From Fibrobacter sp. UWB11 (GTDB taxonomy: Bacteria; Fibrobacterota; Fibrobacteria; Fibrobacterales; Fibrobacteraceae), in contig NZ_FSRT01000001.1 in NCBI RefSeq assembly GCF_900143015.1, positions 868,001 through 932,000 on the forward strand: DNA of 64,000 nt, written 5' to 3'. Positions 1-8,534 of this stretch are shown here, one piece after another. The notes beneath the pieces were generated by a model. The model made no database searches. It was not told the DNA's origin and saw only the letters and a program-made list of their open reading frames with translations. Both the position numbers and the translations under genes were made by a program. The first letter of the stretch is position 1, and every line of letters starts with the position of its first letter.

Positions 1-267
1 GTATTCGGCGGCGTGCTCGGCGTAAAGATCGAGGAGCGTTGTTGTTTTGCCCGCCGTTATGTTGGATGCTGCATCGCTGCTAGGAATATCAATTTTTAGA
101 TTTGGATTGTTTTTTAGCTCTGTTGCGGCTGTAAGTAGCAAGCTGATTACTTCAGCTTGCTTGAGGCTAACGTGCGAAACGTCCTTGAATACAAGTATCA
201 TCGCGAGCGATACAATGTCTAAAGAAGGACTTGCCCCCTCAGCTACGATGTTGTTCCGTTGAGCCAT
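1..267 (-). CDS. Partial gene, unknown protein (N-terminal 89 codons)
   Basis: This is the 5' part of a gene whose 3' end lies outside the window; it is open from an ATG at 267 to base 1. A GGAG lies 12 bases before the ATG. An in-frame ATG at 279 is possible, but the same GGAG would then touch the start codon. The product begins MAQRNNIVAEGAS and looks soluble, with a helical stretch at residues 36-52 and a Ser/Thr/Ala-rich segment after residue 62. I do not recognise the family. It lies downstream of the LuxR-type regulator on the same strand, with a hairpin between them, so it may belong to the same regulatory neighbourhood. Confidence 0.55.
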   Translation of the reverse strand, partial: MAQRNNIVAEGASPSLDIVSLAMILVFKDVSHVSLKQAEVISLLLTAATELKNNPNLKIDIPSSDAASNITAGKTTTLLDLYAEHAAEY

Positions 268-326
268 GCTACATTCCATCTCCGTCTAGATGGAAATAAA
301 AATAGCTTGAACAACACCTGTTTTGC

Positions 327-349
327 AATAACCCATTTGGGTTATTTTT
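327..349. terminator. Perfect 8-bp hairpin downstream of the LuxR-type gene
   Basis: AATAACCC and GGGTTATT pair around an ATTT loop. The T run is on the plus strand. On the minus strand, where the flanking genes are read, the hairpin is followed by GCAAAA, so it is a weak terminator in that direction. It separates the regulator gene from the partial gene at the window edge. Confidence 0.45.
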
Positions 350-372
350 CATTAAAAAATGAGTGGAAACGC

Positions 373-1716
373 CTATTTGTTGGCAAAAATGCTCTGAACA
401 CATTGCAAGAAGTAGTTCTTCTTGGATTCGGTCACGCCTTTTAAAAGTTGCTCTACGTCGCCTTTTGTCAAGTTCGGATAGTATTCCAAAAGCTTTTTTG
501 CATGGCTCTTGCTTTCGTCGGTTTCTCCCAAAATGTTGCAACAGGCGATAATAATCAAACGGATAGCCATCGCTTTGGGCGTAAAAAGCAAAACTTGGTT
601 AGCGAGGTTCTTGCATTCTTCGATTTTGCCTTGCAATAGCAAAAGGAATGTCTTTGCTTGGTGCGTATGCTGAAGGGCCGATTCCGGAACATGCTTTATG
701 CAGTCGTCAATAAGTTCTGTGGCGAGCTTTTCTTGTCCGGTCAGCAGGTAAATCTGGGAAAGAATTGTTCGAGGCATAATCGCTTGCGGATTTGCTTCGA
801 TAACTTGTTTGAGATATGCAATGGCTTCGGCTTTGTTTCCGATGGTGATGTTGTAGAACGCCATAATCATTTGTGAATAAATGGAATAAGGCGCGTTGTA
901 CATGGCCTTGCGTGCTAAGTCTCCCAGCGTTTTGGCGTTCTCGATTGCGTTACCCCAGTTTTCCAGCGTAGCGAAATAATAAGCTGAGGCGAGAATGTAG
1001 AGGGCAAAATCATTGAAGGACTCGTCCTTGACAAGCGGACCGAGCTTCTTTTTGCAGATTTCGAAGGATTCTTGGCTGCGGTTTTCGAGCTTGGCGTAAC
1101 AGTAGGTCGCCGCGTACCACCAGTAAGGAATGGGGCTATTATCGGTGTGCTTTAACTTGGCCGAAGCGAGTACGATGCTTCTGAACAACAGAATCGTAGA
1201 CTTCTGAGCGAGCGTCTGTAAAGTGTCTGAATTGATTTTAATTGAGGTTGTCCAAAGAATTTCGTGAGAATTGCCGATTTTTACGGATATGTACAAAATT
1301 TCTTCGCCGCTCTCGGATGCAGAAACTTCAATCAGAAAACTGGGATTGAAGTTTGTTTCGGACTCATCGATAATCCGGAAAAGGTGGTATTGGTGTAAAG
1401 CTTCGACAATTGACAGATAAAGGCTATAGGCGTTGCTATGTTCGGGAAAAGTACCCTTTGTTTGGAATGTTATGACTAGATCTTTAGGACTGCTTTCTTT
1501 TTCGTCGTTGTCTTTGACCTCTAGTCCTGCGGAAACGGCTTCGGTTCTGTTGGTGACTTCGAGTATTTTGTATATGTTGGCGAGGTGTACTTTGACTGTA
1601 TTTGCTGAAATGTTTAATGTCTTGCAAATTTCGTTATTCGTAAGCCCTTTACGAAGTAAAGTCAAAATCTCTCTTTGCCGCGGAGTCAACTCTTGCATTT
1701 TTTTATTCTCAAACAT
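373..1716 (-). CDS. LuxR-type transcriptional regulator with TPR-like sensor region
   Basis: A DNA-binding regulator. Residues 10-60 are a GerE/LuxR helix-turn-helix, with LTPRQREILTLLRKGLTNNE followed by NISANTVKVHLANIYKIL. Unusually, this domain is at the N-terminus rather than the C-terminus. Residues ~90-190 resemble the TolB-like region next to adenylate-cyclase-type TPR regulators, and residues ~240-440 form helical pairs typical of TPR repeats. There is no receiver domain, so it probably senses a protein or small-molecule partner. The ATG at 1716 lacks a clear ribosome site; the next in-frame Met (residue 7) has GAG 9 bases before it and could be the true start. It is transcribed away from the DUF4255-like pair, and TA-rich palindromes lie in the shared intergenic region. 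Its target is inferred, not shown. Confidence 0.85.
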   Translation of the reverse strand: MFENKKMQELTPRQREILTLLRKGLTNNEICKTLNISANTVKVHLANIYKILEVTNRTEAVSAGLEVKDNDEKESSPKDLVITFQTKGTFPEHSNAYSLYLSIVEALHQYHLFRIIDESETNFNPSFLIEVSASESGEEILYISVKIGNSHEILWTTSIKINSDTLQTLAQKSTILLFRSIVLASAKLKHTDNSPIPYWWYAATYCYAKLENRSQESFEICKKKLGPLVKDESFNDFALYILASAYYFATLENWGNAIENAKTLGDLARKAMYNAPYSIYSQMIMAFYNITIGNKAEAIAYLKQVIEANPQAIMPRTILSQIYLLTGQEKLATELIDDCIKHVPESALQHTHQAKTFLLLLQGKIEECKNLANQVLLFTPKAMAIRLIIIACCNILGETDESKSHAKKLLEYYPNLTKGDVEQLLKGVTESKKNYFLQCVQSIFANK

Positions 1717-2122
1717 GAGCCAAATTTAATTTTTTAACCTATAGGAATTATTCTGTAAAAGGTCTAAAAGTGTTTGTTTTACGCTAAAAAACGGAATTTT
1801 GACCCAAAAACAGGGGGAAATGCTTGCTGTTGAACGCTTGATTGGCTGCTTGTATAGCCTATATATAGAATAACATATATATAGATACGTTAGTTTGATA
1901 AATAATGTAATGCTCTTTTGTTCTATATATATAGATAAAATTGCGTAAATCTATACAAACTCCTAATTTTACGAACAAGAAAACATGAGTTTATTGAAAA
2001 ATAAATTTTACGATTCCCAAAACTAAGAATAATTGATTATATTGCGCCTTGTAGCAAATAATTGCTATAAATAAAGAAAATTATAAGAATAAAATAAACA
2101 TGTGTGAGAGATTGTTTGAAGT
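1717..2122. other. AT-rich divergent intergenic region
   Basis: No gene is visible in this ~400-base gap between the minus-strand regulator and the plus-strand DUF4255-like gene. It must hold both promoters. It contains three TATATATAG-type boxes (separate entry) and a run of A/T-rich sequence near 1975-2095. An eight-codon frame at 2099 (MCERLFEV) ends just before the next gene and is probably meaningless. Confidence 0.7.
1859..1935. promoter_or_regulatory. Three TATATATAG-type palindromic boxes, candidate operators
   Basis: CTATATATAG at 1859-1868 and TCTATATATATAGA at 1922-1935 are perfect palindromes, and ATATATATAG at 1875-1884 is a third related copy. They lie between the LuxR-type regulator and the divergent DUF4255-like gene. 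LuxR-family proteins bind short palindromes, so these may be its operator. They could also simply be AT-rich promoter DNA. Confidence 0.4.
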
Positions 2123-2524
2123 ATGATAGGGGCTTCTATACAATTTCTAGCAATGCAACTGAATCTTCACTTAAGACAGATAATGTCAGTTCGTGAAGAT
2201 GTTGTTGCTATATCTAGAAAAGCTGGAAATGACGAAAAAGAGTTCAAAGACTCTTTCAGTGGCGACCGAGCGGTTGTGCCATCTAAAGTTGTATTTTCGA
2301 ATCTGTATTTTTTACTTGCTGATAAATTTAAAAGTGAAGTTTGTTTGGGCTCATTGCGCTCTTTTTTACGCGTGATAGGATTTTATTTGTGGGGGACGGT
2401 TGGCGCTAAATATGTACCTTCGGTACTTTATCGCCAAAAAACGGTTGCGCTTGGAGGCAACTACTCGTATTATCAACCTTATGTTGTCCGATTTTTGGGA
2501 AAAACGGAATTGGGGGTCCTCTAA
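2123..2524 (+). CDS. DUF4255/Pvc16_N-like protein
   Basis: A 133-residue soluble protein. The start MIGASIQFLAMQLNLHLRQ and the central NLYFLLADKF...SLRSFLRVIGFYL (about residues 60-90) follow the pattern of Bacteroidota DUF4255 proteins: an opening helix, then a NLYLLFSANF-like strand and an ALK.LS.VI.FFQ-like helix. In extracellular contractile injection systems this family (Pvc16) acts at the end of the tail tube. No sheath, tube or baseplate gene is in the window, so it is either an orphan or the edge of a cluster. The match is by remembered motif, without an alignment. It is translationally coupled to the next gene: its TAA overlaps the following ATG by one base. Confidence 0.55.
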   Translation: MIGASIQFLAMQLNLHLRQIMSVREDVVAISRKAGNDEKEFKDSFSGDRAVVPSKVVFSNLYFLLADKFKSEVCLGSLRSFLRVIGFYLWGTVGAKYVPSVLYRQKTVALGGNYSYYQPYVVRFLGKTELGVL

Positions 2525-3258
2525 TGGAATATACAAAATTCGTAGATGTGGCGCTTTGCCATGAGTACTACAACGGTAGCTCTTGTGGTTTTAAAGTTAT
2601 ACCGTCGATAGAAACGGCTGAAATCTTGAAAAGGGAAGATGCTCTTTGCCGTATCTACGATGGAAAAGTGCGCCTTATGGCACCTATGACAGCTTTTGCA
2701 AAAGAGACTACGCTCTTTTTTTATGTAAAGGCTTCTATTGCCGAAATTTGGAATGTGACGAATTTCGATGGAATTGTCCATGACGAATTTCCGGTAGCAG
2801 TTGTGTCAAATGATAAAGGAGCTCATTTTGAAGGACGGCAAAAAAATACTCTCCCTGAACTGCAGCGAATGTTCGGCGTAATTTTTGCGCTGGAACTTCA
2901 CTTGACACCGAATGTGCCGCTTGTGTGTACTGTAAAAGTACCGACAAAAAAATTGAGGTGGTGTTATTGCGTTTCTGGCGTTTATGCCGAACGCGATTTG
3001 CGAATAAATGACTCGTTGGACGCTGATAATCCAGTGCAGTTTGACTGCGTGGAAAAAACGCCAAGGTTCTCGCTTTATGTTTCTCGGAGTGAACTCCCGA
3101 TTGTGAGCGGGGCGCCTTCACGTTTTCAGCTGATGGATTCTGCAACATCGAAGGTCGTGGTGAAAAACCTTCCGAATGCAAACGCAAAGTCCATTGCCAA
3201 GGCTAGCCTCGACGATGGCTCGCGAGCAATTGTCGCGGAATGTTTTGTTAATCCGTAG
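2524..3258 (+). CDS. Unknown protein coupled to the DUF4255-like gene
   Basis: A 244-residue, mostly beta-type protein with no signal peptide or membrane segment. Its start (FVDVALCHEYYNGSSCGFKV, then PSIETAEILKREDALCRI) resembles uncharacterised Bacteroidota proteins that begin with a His-x-Tyr-Tyr/Phe strand and a P-T-x-x-T-x-x-x-L-K segment. I know no named family for it. The start codon overlaps the preceding stop (TAATG), so the two products are probably made together and may interact. A strong hairpin follows the gene, so this is a two-gene operon. Confidence 0.7.
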   Translation: MEYTKFVDVALCHEYYNGSSCGFKVIPSIETAEILKREDALCRIYDGKVRLMAPMTAFAKETTLFFYVKASIAEIWNVTNFDGIVHDEFPVAVVSNDKGAHFEGRQKNTLPELQRMFGVIFALELHLTPNVPLVCTVKVPTKKLRWCYCVSGVYAERDLRINDSLDADNPVQFDCVEKTPRFSLYVSRSELPIVSGAPSRFQLMDSATSKVVVKNLPNANAKSIAKASLDDGSRAIVAECFVNP

Positions 3259-3290
3259 TGAGCTAAAAAATCGTTATAAATTATTTGGAA

Positions 3291-3322
3291 CATCTATTTC
3301 TGTTGGGAATAGATGCTTTTCT
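3291..3322 (+). terminator. Rho-independent terminator after the DUF4255-like operon
   Basis: CATCTATTTC pairs with GGAATAGATG around a TGTTG loop, followed by CTTTTCT. Confidence 0.75.
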
Positions 3323-3371
3323 ATATAAAAAATCCTATATTGCACCAAAAGCATAAAATAGGAAGGTGTAA

Positions 3372-3932
3372 ATGCTGAGCTTGAAATCGATTCTGATGGC
3401 TATTAAGAACAAGATTAATCCGCCCAAGGAAAATGAACGTAATTCCATTACTGTAACCGATGTCTCGTTGGATTTCCCGCTTGTCTTCGAAGGTAACGGC
3501 AAAATGTATTTCTTCAAGCTGGACCGTTACGTGTATGTCAAGGGCTCGCGTTACACCAAGCTCGATAAAAAGAGCCGTCCGTTTTTGCTGACCTGCCTTT
3601 TCAAGAGGGGCTTTATGTCCGATGGCGCGTCTGCTCCGGAATTTGCAAAATCGTTCGTGCCCGATGTCAAGAAGGGTGATGATGTCTACAATGCAGCCCC
3701 GTTCATTCATGATGGACTTTATATGCATCAGGGCAATATCGATGGCATCAACATGACCCGCGAAGAGTGCGACGATATCCTCCGCGGAATTTGGAGACTC
3801 GCTGGCATGAACCGCGCTGTAGCCGGCGCTGCCGATCTTGGCGTCCACGTGTTTGCGGGCTCGTTGAGCCATTGGGGTAACGACACCAACAACTGCAAGC
3901 ATCTGTTCCAAGCAAAGTTCGAATACCGCTAA
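3372..3932 (+). CDS. DUF1353 family protein
   Basis: A 186-residue protein. Residues ~80-130 carry the DUF1353 signature: a RGFMSDGASAPEFAKSFVP strand, then the AAPFIHDGLYMH helix, then an Asp-rich segment (NMTREECDDIL) matching the usual pattern (TDGAS.P, A..lHD.LY, R...D). The family is often found in phages and lysogens, where its role is unknown. The N-terminus is a short amphipathic lead with no signal peptide. The ATG follows AGGAAGGTG at a good distance, and TATATT at 3336 is a plausible -10 element. The gene is monocistronic, with terminators on both sides. Codon use matches the host genome rather than the AT-rich block downstream. Confidence 0.8.
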   Translation: MLSLKSILMAIKNKINPPKENERNSITVTDVSLDFPLVFEGNGKMYFFKLDRYVYVKGSRYTKLDKKSRPFLLTCLFKRGFMSDGASAPEFAKSFVPDVKKGDDVYNAAPFIHDGLYMHQGNIDGINMTREECDDILRGIWRLAGMNRAVAGAADLGVHVFAGSLSHWGNDTNNCKHLFQAKFEYR

Positions 3933-3959
3933 ACTGTATTTGCATCAATTGCTTTTTCG

Positions 3960-3987
3960 TCCTCGCGTTTATATGCGGGGATTTTTT
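3960..3987 (+). terminator. Rho-independent terminator after the DUF1353 gene
   Basis: TCCTCGC and GCGGGGA pair around an 8-base loop, followed by six T. Confidence 0.8.
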
Positions 3988-4101
3988 GTTTATCAGTTCC
4001 AGTAGGGGTGGTTTGTCGTCTTTTTGGTGTGCAAAAATTTAAAAATATGAATACAATTTGCATTTAATTTACTTATTATTGTAAGTGAGAAGGATTTTGG
4101 T

Positions 4102-6285
4102 ATGAGAAAATTTGATTTTGGTAAAAAGTCCAGCTTCAGGAGCGTCTTGTTGTTGCTTGTGGGCGGGCTTCTTTTGAATGTTATCCCCGCAAAGCTTGCA
4201 ATTGCCTTTGGCTTGCCGTTGTTCCTGGATTGTACGGGAACCGTACTTACGGCGATGCTTGGCGGTTATTTGCCGGCTATTATTGTCGGGTTCTTGTTGA
4301 ATGCCATTAACGGGGTTTCGGACCCTGTCACCACGTACTATGGTGTCTTGAGTATTTTGATTGCTATCGGTGCTGCGCTCTTTTATCAAAAAGGATTTTT
4401 CAAGAGCGCGTTTCGTTTGCTTGTTGTCATTTTTACGTTTGCGATTATTGGTGGCGGTCTTGGTTCTGTTTTTACTTATTTCCTGTTCGGTTTTAATTTT
4501 GGCGAGGGAATCTCTGCTCCAGTTGCAATCGCGTTCCACGATGTTATGGGATTTAGCTTGTTCAAGGCACAGTTCCTTGCCGATATTGTCATTGATGTAT
4601 TTGACAAAACGATAGTTGTTGTTTTGGCCGTTTTCTTGTTCCGCTTTGTACCCGAGTCTTATCGCGATAAACTGAACAAAATCTTTATGCGCAAGACGCC
4701 TTCTAGCCGTGGCCTTGGAAACGCGATGGTTAGCAATTCCTTGCTGCGAAAAGTGGTTATCGTGATGATTATTACCGAGGTGCTTTTAGGCACTTTGGCA
4801 AGCGCTATCGGCTTTTATCTGTATCACGAAAAATCAATCCGTAACTTTACCGATATTGCGTCTGGCGCGGCGCAGGCGGCGACCGTAGCTGTTGATGCCG
4901 AGAAAATTGATGATTTTATAGAACATGGCTATTCGGCCGAAGGCTATGAGAGAACAAAGTGGGTGCTCGAACGTATCCGTGAAAGTTTCTCGCAGACAAA
5001 GTTTCTTTATGTGTACAAGTTCCTGGAAGATAGCGTCATGGTCGTATTTGACCTGGATGCCGAAGGTATCCCTGGTGTAGAGCCCGGAAAGAAGATTAAG
5101 TTCGATCCGTCGTATGAACCATATTTGCCCCAACTGTGGGCAGGCGAAGAAATCGAGCCGATTATATCGAATGATATCTATGGTTGGCTCTTTATGGTCT
5201 ACAAGCCGATTCGAAATAGGGCAGGGAAGACCGTTGCGTATGTCGGTGTAGATATTGCAATGGCGACCATCAAGACGGATGAGGCTATATTCTTTATCAA
5301 ACTTTTGTCGTTGTTCTTTGGACTTTCAATTTTGATTATATGCGTCGTGATAGAACTTGTGAAGCGCCGGGTCGTGGCTCCCTTGAACGACATGTCTTTA
5401 GCCGTATTCCGAATTGCGACAAATACGATGCTTGCAAGCGAACTTGACGACGAAAACATGAATCTTGACAAAATTAAGACTTCTGTTGACAAACTGGTGA
5501 ACCTGAAAATTTGCAATCACGATGAAATTGGAAAGTTGTACGAAGACGTGAGCACCATGTCTCGCGATACGTATAACTTTATGTGGAAAGTGCAGGTGCA
5601 GAGCCAACGCATCCAGCGCATGCAAGAAATCATCATTATGGAATTTGCTGAGATGGTCGAAGCACGCGACAAGAGCACTGGCGACCATATCAAGAAAACC
5701 GCGGAATACGTCGAAGCCATTGCGCTACAGCTCCGTGCCGATGGAAAGTTCAAGCGAGTTCTTACGAATGCCTATATCCATAAGCTTAAACGCGCAGCCC
5801 CGCTCCATGATATCGGTAAAATTGCGGTTTCGGATTTGATTTTGAACAAGAGCGGTAAACTCACCGACGAAGAATTCGCCATCATGAAGAACCACACTGT
5901 TGAAGGTGGCAAAATCCTCAAGAAAATCGTTGAAGATGCGGAAGGCGCGTTTGATGCCGACTACTTGAACGAATCCATCGAAATGGCCTGCTACCATCAC
6001 GAAAAGTGGGACGGTTCAGGCTATCCGAACCACCTCAAGGGCGAAGAAATCCCGCTCTCCGCACGAATCATGGCCGTTGCCGACGTGTTCGACGCGCTAA
6101 TCGCAGAACGCATTTACAAGAAAGGCTTCAGCTACGAAAAAGCCATGGCGATTATCACCGAAGGTGCCGGTAAACATTTTGACCCCGAAATCGTTGAATC
6201 TTTCACGCACATTTCGAAAAAACTTTACGACGAACGAACCGTAATCGATGCTGCTCAAAATGCAGGGAATGCGAAGATAGCGTGA
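4102..6285 (+). CDS. Membrane-anchored HD-GYP cyclic-di-GMP phosphodiesterase
   Basis: Predicted to hydrolyse cyclic di-GMP in response to an outside signal. Residues ~10-190 are a multi-pass membrane region that looks like an ECF-type vitamin-uptake S component. A further membrane segment (~212-240), a periplasmic sensor-like region and another segment (~395-420) lead into a HAMP-like linker (KRRVVAPLNDMSLAV). The C-terminal HD-GYP domain (~510-710) is intact: DHIKK near 530, LHDIGKIA near 570 and HHEKWDGSGYP near 632, with RIMAVADVFDAL. The 727-residue length reflects the large input region. The start follows a GAGAAGGA-type site. The gene stands alone, with a hairpin terminator after it. 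Confidence 0.9.
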   Translation: MRKFDFGKKSSFRSVLLLLVGGLLLNVIPAKLAIAFGLPLFLDCTGTVLTAMLGGYLPAIIVGFLLNAINGVSDPVTTYYGVLSILIAIGAALFYQKGFFKSAFRLLVVIFTFAIIGGGLGSVFTYFLFGFNFGEGISAPVAIAFHDVMGFSLFKAQFLADIVIDVFDKTIVVVLAVFLFRFVPESYRDKLNKIFMRKTPSSRGLGNAMVSNSLLRKVVIVMIITEVLLGTLASAIGFYLYHEKSIRNFTDIASGAAQAATVAVDAEKIDDFIEHGYSAEGYERTKWVLERIRESFSQTKFLYVYKFLEDSVMVVFDLDAEGIPGVEPGKKIKFDPSYEPYLPQLWAGEEIEPIISNDIYGWLFMVYKPIRNRAGKTVAYVGVDIAMATIKTDEAIFFIKLLSLFFGLSILIICVVIELVKRRVVAPLNDMSLAVFRIATNTMLASELDDENMNLDKIKTSVDKLVNLKICNHDEIGKLYEDVSTMSRDTYNFMWKVQVQSQRIQRMQEIIIMEFAEMVEARDKSTGDHIKKTAEYVEAIALQLRADGKFKRVLTNAYIHKLKRAAPLHDIGKIAVSDLILNKSGKLTDEEFAIMKNHTVEGGKILKKIVEDAEGAFDADYLNESIEMACYHHEKWDGSGYPNHLKGEEIPLSARIMAVADVFDALIAERIYKKGFSYEKAMAIITEGAGKHFDPEIVESFTHISKKLYDERTVIDAAQNAGNAKIA

Positions 6286-6351
6286 AAACGTAAAAACTGG
6301 GGTTTTGCTCGCGCAGAACTTTTTACTGCGTGAATACCATTGTGTAAAATG

Positions 6352-6375
6352 AAAGGCTGGCATTCGCCAGCCTTT
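6352..6375 (+). terminator. Hairpin terminator after the HD-GYP gene
   Basis: AAAGGCTGGC and GCCAGCCTTT form a perfect 10-bp stem around ATTC, with only a short T run. A degraded copy of the same hairpin (AAAGGCAGGC...GCAAGCCTTT) lies at 8431-8454, before the paralogous gene. Confidence 0.65.
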
Positions 6376-6416
6376 GCTATATCTAATAGATTTGTGTTGC
6401 AAAATTTATTTTAACT

Positions 6417-6534
6417 GTTGTAAAATAACATTTGCAAGTTGCTTTTTTATTGAATGTAATTTAAATTAATTAATTTATTTATTTTATTTTGTTTGGTGAA
6501 TGTTGTGTAATAATTTGTCATAAGTGTAAAATTT
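6417..6534 (+). repeat. Upstream box pair, copy 1
   Basis: GTTGTAAAATAACATTTGCA extended by AGTTG (6417-6441) and a second box starting TGTAATAATTTGTCAT (6506-6534) recur with few changes, at nearly the same spacing, at 8535-8559 and 8624-8652. Both copies lie upstream of a PLAT-propeller gene, so the block was duplicated with the gene and partly conserved. This suggests a promoter, a regulator site or an untranslated leader. Confidence 0.65.
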
Positions 6535-6646
6535 GCAAAAGAAATTATATCAATACACAATTTGAACTATATTACGTTATGCTTCGGCAATGTTGTTGAA
6601 GCTTTTATTTGGTAATAATTTCAAAAAAAATAAGAGGAAATAATTT

Positions 6647-8311
6647 ATGGAGAAATACAAAGTAATTATTAGAACAGGAACTCAAAAAGACGCTGGTACT
6701 GATGCTGGCTTGAAGATTGTTGTTGAGGGCTCAAAAAATAAAATTACTTGGGACGATTTTGATGATGTTAATGACAGCGACGATCTTGAAAGGGGTGATA
6801 TAAATGAATATGATAAGAAAAGTGCTTTTTTGGGGATTATTCCTCGAGATTTAGGCGATATAAAGCAATTAACTGTTACTTATAGCGCGAAGAAAAACGA
6901 TTCATGGTATTTGTGCTCGGTTTCGATTATAAATACTTCAACGCATAAACAGTGGGATTTTATCGCTAATCGTTGGTTGACTAATAAAATGCCTAGCGTG
7001 ACGTTGACTCCGAGTAGCGTGCCTATATACACGTATTACAAGGTTTTTATTTATACAGGCGAAGCGGATAATGCTGGTACGGATGCAAAAGTTCATTTGA
7101 ATATTGTGGGGAACAAGAACTCTTATTATTTGTCTGATGTAAATGATCCGAATGATAGTGATGATTTTGAAGCTGGTGATATAAATCAGTTGATTATTGC
7201 TTCTGAAAAAGATCTTGGCGATTTAAAGCAAATTACGATTGGACATAATAATAAAGGAGGCTGGTATTTAGATGGTGTAAAAATTATAAATATGAAAACG
7301 AATCAGGAATGGAACTTCCCTGTATACCGTTGGCTCTCTGAGAGTGATGATGATGGAAAAATTGAAAGAACGGTTCCTGTAGGCAAAGAAATGACTCATT
7401 ATAAGTATATAGGTGAGTATCCCCCAGGAGATAGAGAGCCGGGGTGGAGCAATGAACTGAATGGCATATGCCATGATGATTCTAATTGGTATATAATTCA
7501 AGATGGCAATATTTGGAAGTTCCCGGTATCTCACGATTTGAATACGACTGTAAAAAAAGAGGATTTGTCCAAACAAATCTATAAGTATCATTATGGACAT
7601 CATCTTGGTGATAGTGATTGTTACAATAAATATTTATTTGTTCCGGTCACTAAAGATGGTGCTCCTTATGTAGTTGTTTTTTCAACGGATGATATTCATA
7701 AAGTTGTCGCTAGGAACGTTATGGTTCTTCCTAATGGAAAGGCATTTTCTGATATGGCTTGGCTTGCTATTAATCCAAATAATGGTTTGCTATTCACATC
7801 AAATGGAGCTATTACGAAAAATGATCCAATTTATGTTTATTCAATTGATTTTGATAAAATTCGAGCAGGTGAAAGTAATTTTTTAAAACTTTATGCGCAA
7901 GTTAACCTTAAAGATGAAGAATTTGATGATTATGTAGAACGTGATTGCATGCAGGGTGGTTGCTTTGATGGCAGCAACAATTTACATCTTAGCAATGGTT
8001 ATTACAAAAATAAACATAGTAATAAGAAAGGCGGAATAACGGTATTTGAAATCCCAAATCTTTCTTATAATCCTAATAAAATTGTGCTTGTCAAAATAAA
8101 GGCGCGATCAAATCAAAACCATGCTTTTAGATTCCAATTTAATTCTTATGGTCAGGAGCCGGAAGGATTGACGTATTGGGATTTAGATAATGGTATGGCT
8201 CCAGGGATTAAAGGACAACTTCATGCGATTATGATTGAAAATAACGCGGCTTCTAATTTCTTTAATGGGGGAGATGATGACCTTTATTTCAAGCATTTCA
8301 AGAAAATTTAA
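6647..8311 (+). CDS. PLAT-PLAT-propeller protein, copy 1
   Basis: A 554-residue soluble protein without a signal peptide. Residues 3-117 and 128-245 are two PLAT/LH2 beta-sandwich domains, seen from YKVIIRTGTQKDAGTDA, DLGD, WYL and NRWL motifs; PLAT domains usually bind lipids or proteins at membranes. Residues ~255-554 form a repeated beta-strand domain that looks like a propeller (WSNELNGICHDDSNWYI, YGHHLGDSDCYNKYLFVPVT, MAWLAINPNNGLLFTS, EPEGLTYWDLD). The same domain opens the last gene of the operon at 37.1 kb. There is no catalytic motif that I recognise. It is a tandem paralogue of the next gene, duplicated along with its upstream region. The likely role is binding or presentation; enzyme activity is not excluded. 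Confidence 0.85.
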   Translation: MEKYKVIIRTGTQKDAGTDAGLKIVVEGSKNKITWDDFDDVNDSDDLERGDINEYDKKSAFLGIIPRDLGDIKQLTVTYSAKKNDSWYLCSVSIINTSTHKQWDFIANRWLTNKMPSVTLTPSSVPIYTYYKVFIYTGEADNAGTDAKVHLNIVGNKNSYYLSDVNDPNDSDDFEAGDINQLIIASEKDLGDLKQITIGHNNKGGWYLDGVKIINMKTNQEWNFPVYRWLSESDDDGKIERTVPVGKEMTHYKYIGEYPPGDREPGWSNELNGICHDDSNWYIIQDGNIWKFPVSHDLNTTVKKEDLSKQIYKYHYGHHLGDSDCYNKYLFVPVTKDGAPYVVVFSTDDIHKVVARNVMVLPNGKAFSDMAWLAINPNNGLLFTSNGAITKNDPIYVYSIDFDKIRAGESNFLKLYAQVNLKDEEFDDYVERDCMQGGCFDGSNNLHLSNGYYKNKHSNKKGGITVFEIPNLSYNPNKIVLVKIKARSNQNHAFRFQFNSYGQEPEGLTYWDLDNGMAPGIKGQLHAIMIENNAASNFFNGGDDDLYFKHFKKI

Positions 8312-8386
8312 ATTTTTTTTTCTTGACATTAAAAAGTTGCTTGAATGTTAATGATGGCTATAGTCTATCGTGATCTTTTATTAAAG

Positions 8387-8418
8387 AAAGTCCCAAGAAT
8401 GAATTCTTGGGACTTTTT
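8387..8418 (+). terminator. Strong terminator after PLAT-propeller copy 1
   Basis: AAAGTCCCAAGAA and TTCTTGGGACTTT form a perfect 13-bp stem with a four-base loop, running into five T. Confidence 0.9.
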
Positions 8419-8534
8419 ATCGAGCAAATAAAAGGCAGGCATTCGCAAGCCTTTGCTGTATTTAATTGATTGTGAAAATGAATTTGCGAGTTTTAGCAAA
8501 TTCAAAAAATGAAAACTTTGTGTATGCTAGATTT

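Larger units (their letters stand above)
6286..6646. other. AT-rich gap carrying a terminator and duplicated upstream boxes
   Basis: No gene is visible. The first part holds the terminator of the HD-GYP gene; the rest is very AT-rich and contains two boxes that recur before the next paralogous gene (separate entry). TATATT at 6568-6573 is a possible -10 element for the PLAT-propeller gene. AGAGGAAA precedes that gene's ATG. Confidence 0.7.

Noticed and set aside
47-262. A 71-codon plus-strand frame at the window start
   Set aside because: The opposite strand has a better frame with a ribosome site that continues past the window edge.
3259-6646. A duplicated tRNA-Arg 3' end as left attachment site of the block
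   Set aside because: No match to GTTCGACTCGCGAACCGGGT was found in the intergenic regions to the left, so no att site is claimed.
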